Source: JAOUEA01 sp963810915
Lineage (GTDB): Bacteria > Actinomycetota > UBA4738 > HRBIN12
Assembly (NCBI GenBank): GCA_963810915.1
Contig: CAWEPH010000001.1
Coordinates: forward strand, 718,860 to 782,859
Reading direction: 5' to 3'
Length of the DNA: 64,000 nt
Below the pieces are notes generated by a model. That model saw only the letters and a list, made by a program, of their open reading frames with translations. It was not told where the DNA came from and searched no databases. This document shows, in pieces, positions 61,474 through 64,000 of the stretch (position 1 is the first letter of the stretch; each line of letters opens with the position of its first letter). The position numbers and the translations under genes were made by a program.

Positions 61474-62328
61474 ATGTCCGACGACTCGGGTGGGTTCTCA
61501 GCGCCACCGCCGCCACCGCCGCCACCAAGTGCCGGAGGGGGTGGGACGCTCCCCGCGCGCGGGCTGGGCGACATCCTGTCTGCGGCCTTCGACGTCTACA
61601 AGGCCAACGCTGCCAAGCTGATCGGCATCGTGGCGATCGTCGTGGTGCCGCTCTCGCTGATCGGCGCGCTGCTCACGAAGGTGGCGTTCAAGGCGAACTG
61701 CACGGAGGTCAGCAACGGCTTCTCCAACGTGAAGATCTGTGAACCGCGGAACTGGGCGGTCGTTGCGTTCGCTGGAGTGTTCGGGATCGCGCTGGCATTC
61801 ATCATGTCGTTCGTCGTGCAGGCGGCGATCGCGCGCGCCGCGGGCGAGGCCACCGTCGGCGACCCGGTCGACGTCAACGAGAGCTACCGATGGGGATTCC
61901 GTCACCTCGGCAACGTCTTGTGGATCTCAATCCTTGCCTTCCTCTTCATCCTGGGTGGTCTCATCCTGTTCATCATCCCCGGCATCATCATCGCGATCTT
62001 CCTGACGGTCGTGATCCCTGCCTTGCTGTTCGAGAACAAGCGCGGGGCCGAGGCGCTCGGCCGATCATGGAACCTCGTGAAGGGCCACTTCTGGCACGTG
62101 TTGGGCGTCGTCATCGTGACCGGACTCATCACGGGGGTCATCTCCGGGATCTTCAACGCCCTGGGCGGCAGCAACTGGTTCCTGTACTGGATCATGGACT
62201 CGATCGGCCGGATCATCACCGTGCCGTTCTCCGCGCTCGTCTCGGTGATCCTGTATCTGGATCTTCGGGCTCGGTCCGAGGCGCTCACCGGCGATCAGGT
62301 CCGTCAGGAGCTCGCGTCCAACCAGTAA
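61474..62328 (+). CDS. Multi-span membrane protein with proline-rich N-terminus
   Basis: 284 residues from ATG 61474 (GGGAGGG upstream). The N-terminus is disordered (a run of prolines then glycines), followed by RGLGDILSAAFDVYKANAAKLIGIVAIVVVPLSLIGALL and six or so spans. The arrangement resembles the membrane domain found in glycerophosphodiesterase-like and DUF7544-type proteins, but no catalytic domain is present. Function unknown. A strong terminator follows. Confidence 0.75.
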   Translation: MSDDSGGFSAPPPPPPPPSAGGGGTLPARGLGDILSAAFDVYKANAAKLIGIVAIVVVPLSLIGALLTKVAFKANCTEVSNGFSNVKICEPRNWAVVAFAGVFGIALAFIMSFVVQAAIARAAGEATVGDPVDVNESYRWGFRHLGNVLWISILAFLFILGGLILFIIPGIIIAIFLTVVIPALLFENKRGAEALGRSWNLVKGHFWHVLGVVIVTGLITGVISGIFNALGGSNWFLYWIMDSIGRIITVPFSALVSVILYLDLRARSEALTGDQVRQELASNQ

Positions 62329-62359
62329 CCAGCAACAAGCGATCCACGGCTCAGCTTGG

Positions 62360-62387
62360 AAGGGGCGCCCCAGTCGGGGCGCCCCTT
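62360..62387 (+). terminator. Terminator hairpin
   Basis: A 12-bp perfect stem (AAGGGGCGCCCC and its complement) with an AGTC loop lies 31 bp after the membrane-protein stop. No long T-run follows, as is usual in high-GC actinobacteria. Confidence 0.75.
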
Positions 62388-62478
62388 CGCGTTGCCGATC
62401 GAGCCCCGTCGCTGCAGCTTCACGGAACCTCCATCGCGCGGCCTGCGGACCCTGCGATGACCTCGGTATGGTGGAGGC

Positions 62479-63105
62479 ATGGAGCGGTGGTTCAGGAGCG
62501 GGGAGACGGTGGCGCTCCGCGAGGTGTGGGACGGACGCCTCTTCTACGTTCGCCCCGTCACCGTGGTCGAGGACACCCCGGTCCGGTCGATGTTCTACGT
62601 CCCGCCGGTGATCCACTCGCTCGAGCCCGAGGACGAGGAGGGGGCGCCGCTGCGGATCCCCGACCGCGACTGGCGGCTGCGGGACCACGAGGTGCACCAC
62701 CACCCGTTCCTGTCCTTCGCCTTCCCGGACACGTCCTACGCGGTCCTGGCCTCGTGGGACAAGGACACCGGCGACTTCCGCGGTTGGTACGTGAACCTGC
62801 AGTCGCCGTTGCGCCGCACCGACGTCGGCTTCGACACGCGCGAGCACGTGCTGGACGTCCTGATCCCGCCGGATCGCGCCAGCTGGAGCTGGAAGGACGA
62901 GGACGAGCTCGACCAAGCGGTCGAGGAAGGGCTCTTCACCGAGGACGATGCAGCCCGCTTCCGCGCGGCCGGCGAGCGCGCCGTGGAGCAGATCATCCTG
63001 CGCGAGCCCCCGTTCGACGAGGATTGGGAGACCTGGCGCCCCGATCCCGCCTGGAACACGCCCGAGCTCCCCGAAGCGGCCGTGGCCGTCCCGGTCTCAG
63101 CCTGA
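62479..63105 (+). CDS. DUF402-family protein
   Basis: 208 residues from ATG 62479 (TGGAGGC upstream). The family core is clear: WYVNLQSPLRRTDVGFDTREHVLDVLIPPD followed by WSWKDEDELDQAVEEGLFT. DUF402 includes the nucleotide-processing enzyme FomD, so a metal-dependent phosphohydrolase activity is possible but not shown. The substrate is unknown. Confidence 0.88.
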   Translation: MERWFRSGETVALREVWDGRLFYVRPVTVVEDTPVRSMFYVPPVIHSLEPEDEEGAPLRIPDRDWRLRDHEVHHHPFLSFAFPDTSYAVLASWDKDTGDFRGWYVNLQSPLRRTDVGFDTREHVLDVLIPPDRASWSWKDEDELDQAVEEGLFTEDDAARFRAAGERAVEQIILREPPFDEDWETWRPDPAWNTPELPEAAVAVPVSA

Positions 63106-63185
63106 GGGCGCCTCACGCGAGGGTGTTGCGGTTCGGTGTCGATGCGCCGGCTCCCCGTTGACCTGACCCCCCGTTCCTTGGCATC

Positions 63186-63252
63186 CTGGAGGCTCGGAAG
63201 CCGACCAGACGGACTGGAGGCTCGAGCAGCTGACCAGTCGACCTGGAGGCCG
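63186..63252. repeat. Imperfect 28-29 bp tandem repeat, about 2.5 copies
   Basis: CTGGAGGCTCG begins at 63186 and 63214 and CTGGAGGC again at 63243, with GACCAG-CG-A shared between units. The third copy runs into the terminator stem. No reading frame is maintained across it. Confidence 0.6.
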
Positions 63253-63275
63253 CGACGCAAGCGTCGCGGCCTTTC
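63247..63275 (+). terminator. Terminator hairpin with T-rich tail
   Basis: AGGCCGCGACGC and its complement form a stem of 11-12 bp with a short loop, followed by TTTCGCGTTCTCT. It separates the DUF402 gene from the microprotein gene downstream. Confidence 0.75.
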
Positions 63276-63313
63276 GCGTTCTCTGGTCCGTTCCCTCGGG
63301 AGGAGGAACCCCG

Positions 63314-63478
63314 ATGACCACCTTCGTGACCGTGACCGCGGTCGGCTTCGCCGTCACGTGGCTCGCCTATCTCTGGCTGGTGGGACCGCTGCGAGAGGCG
63401 CAGGAGCGCATCCTCGAGCTCGCGGAGCGCGAGCGCGCGAGCCGCGTGCGGACCCTCAGGCCTCGAGCGTCGGCCTGA
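63314..63478 (+). CDS. 54-residue membrane microprotein
   Basis: ATG 63314 is preceded by GGGAGGAGGAA, an excellent ribosome binding site. The product has one N-terminal hydrophobic helix (TFVTVTAVGFAVTWLAYLWLV) and a basic/acidic helix (REAQERILELAERERASRVR), a layout like small CcmD- or DUF-type membrane anchors. I recognise no family. Its end overlaps the convergent oxidoreductase gene by 23 bp. Confidence 0.65.
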   Translation: MTTFVTVTAVGFAVTWLAYLWLVGPLREAQERILELAERERASRVRTLRPRASA

Positions 63479-64000
63479 TCGACTCGAAGAACTCCCGGAC
63501 CCTCGCCTCGCCCTGGACGGGCCACTCCACCATGAGGTAGCCGATCCCCTCGGCCGCCATCCAGCCGTAGGCGGCGCGTACGTCGTCCCACGGTTCCGCG
63601 ATGGACAGGCTGGAGGCCCGCAGGATCTCGGCCGGGATCCCGCCCGACCCCCTCCGCGGACCGGTCGATGATCCCGCGGATCTCCCGATACTCCTCGGCG
63701 TCGTCGGCCCAGCCGTGCCAGGCGTCGGCATGGCGTCCCGCGATGGGCAAGGTGCGGGTGCGACCTGTCCCGCCCACCCAGATCGGCGGATGGGGCCGCT
63801 GCACGGGCCGGGGATGCAGCGTGGCCTCCTCCAACCGGTAGCGCCGGCCTTCGAACGTCACGTCGTCGTGCGTGAAGAGCCGCCGCAGGATCTCCACGCC
63901 CTCTTCCAGGCCGTCCATCCGCTCGCGCACGGACGGGAACGGGATGCCGTACGCCCGATGTTCGGGCTCGTTCCAGGCGGCGCCCACCGCGCACTCCACC
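63456..64000 (-). CDS. LLM-class (F420/flavin-dependent) oxidoreductase, N-terminus beyond window; apparent frameshift near 63640
   Basis: The C-terminal part of a luciferase-like TIM-barrel oxidoreductase. REHRAYGIPFPSVRERMDGLEEGVEILRRLFT-type sequence, EGRRYRLEEATLHPRPVQRPHPPIWVGGTG and AGRHADAWHGW are typical of the actinobacterial F420-dependent members. One base must be skipped near 63640 to pass from EGVGRDP to AEILRASSLSIAEPWDDV and the stop at 63456. The start lies to the right of base 64000. Substrate unknown. Confidence 0.82.

Noticed and set aside
63186..63252. CRISPR array
   Set aside because: The units are contiguous imperfect copies with no unique spacers, and there are no cas genes.

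Overview
High-GC chromosomal DNA, almost certainly from an actinobacterium (Actinomycetota). The evidence is a DUF3040 membrane protein, a SepF/YggT/DivIVA cell-division set beside ftsZ, the MoxR/DUF58/transglutaminase trio, a LexA box of the TCGAAC-N4-GTTCGA type, and probable leaderless mRNAs. Many genes overlap by 1-8 bp. The class cannot be fixed from this window. Nine conserved genes show a break that is always repaired by skipping one base; this looks more like insertion errors in the assembly than true gene decay, and I annotate those genes across the break.

Layout. 1-2771 (minus): polar amino-acid ABC transporter (binding protein, permease, ATPase that runs off the left edge), with a clear promoter. 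2915-2998: tRNA-Leu(CAA). 3000-6317: accessory block (cupin, methyltransferase, internally duplicated membrane protein, small secreted RTX-type protein). 6366-14686 (minus): ornithine cyclodeaminase-family gene and a full branched-chain amino-acid ABC transporter (livFGMH) with two paralogous binding proteins. 14697-18228 (minus): trpA, trpB, trpC and a divergent HisA/PriA-like barrel protein that heads the operon. 18266-24687: LON-domain protein, then dnaE, rluD, lspA, a TraR/DksA protein and a DUF167 protein (minus). 24722-28187 (plus): T-box leader and ileS.

28224-46853 (minus) is a nearly complete dcw cluster. In transcription order it runs mraZ, a 40-codon membrane microprotein, rsmH, ftsL, ftsI, murE, murF, mraY, murD, ftsW, murG, murC, murB, ftsQ, ftsZ, yggS, sepF, yggT, divIVA. 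The mraZ promoter is overlaid by four GTGG repeats at 10-11 bp spacing, as expected for MraZ autoregulation. 46940-52254 holds an HNH endonuclease and the MoxR-DUF58-transglutaminase operon.

52264-59938 (minus) holds a MerR regulator, a DUF3040 protein and the most interesting unit of the window. A perfect LexA box at 59923-59938 precedes a DUF6504-like gene, a small membrane protein, dnaE2, an MFS transporter and dinB. This is a probable SOS-induced translesion-synthesis operon of unusual composition (no imuA or imuB). 60104-64000 carries an ornithine aminotransferase, a membrane protein, a DUF402 protein, a 54-residue membrane microprotein and a truncated LLM-class oxidoreductase.
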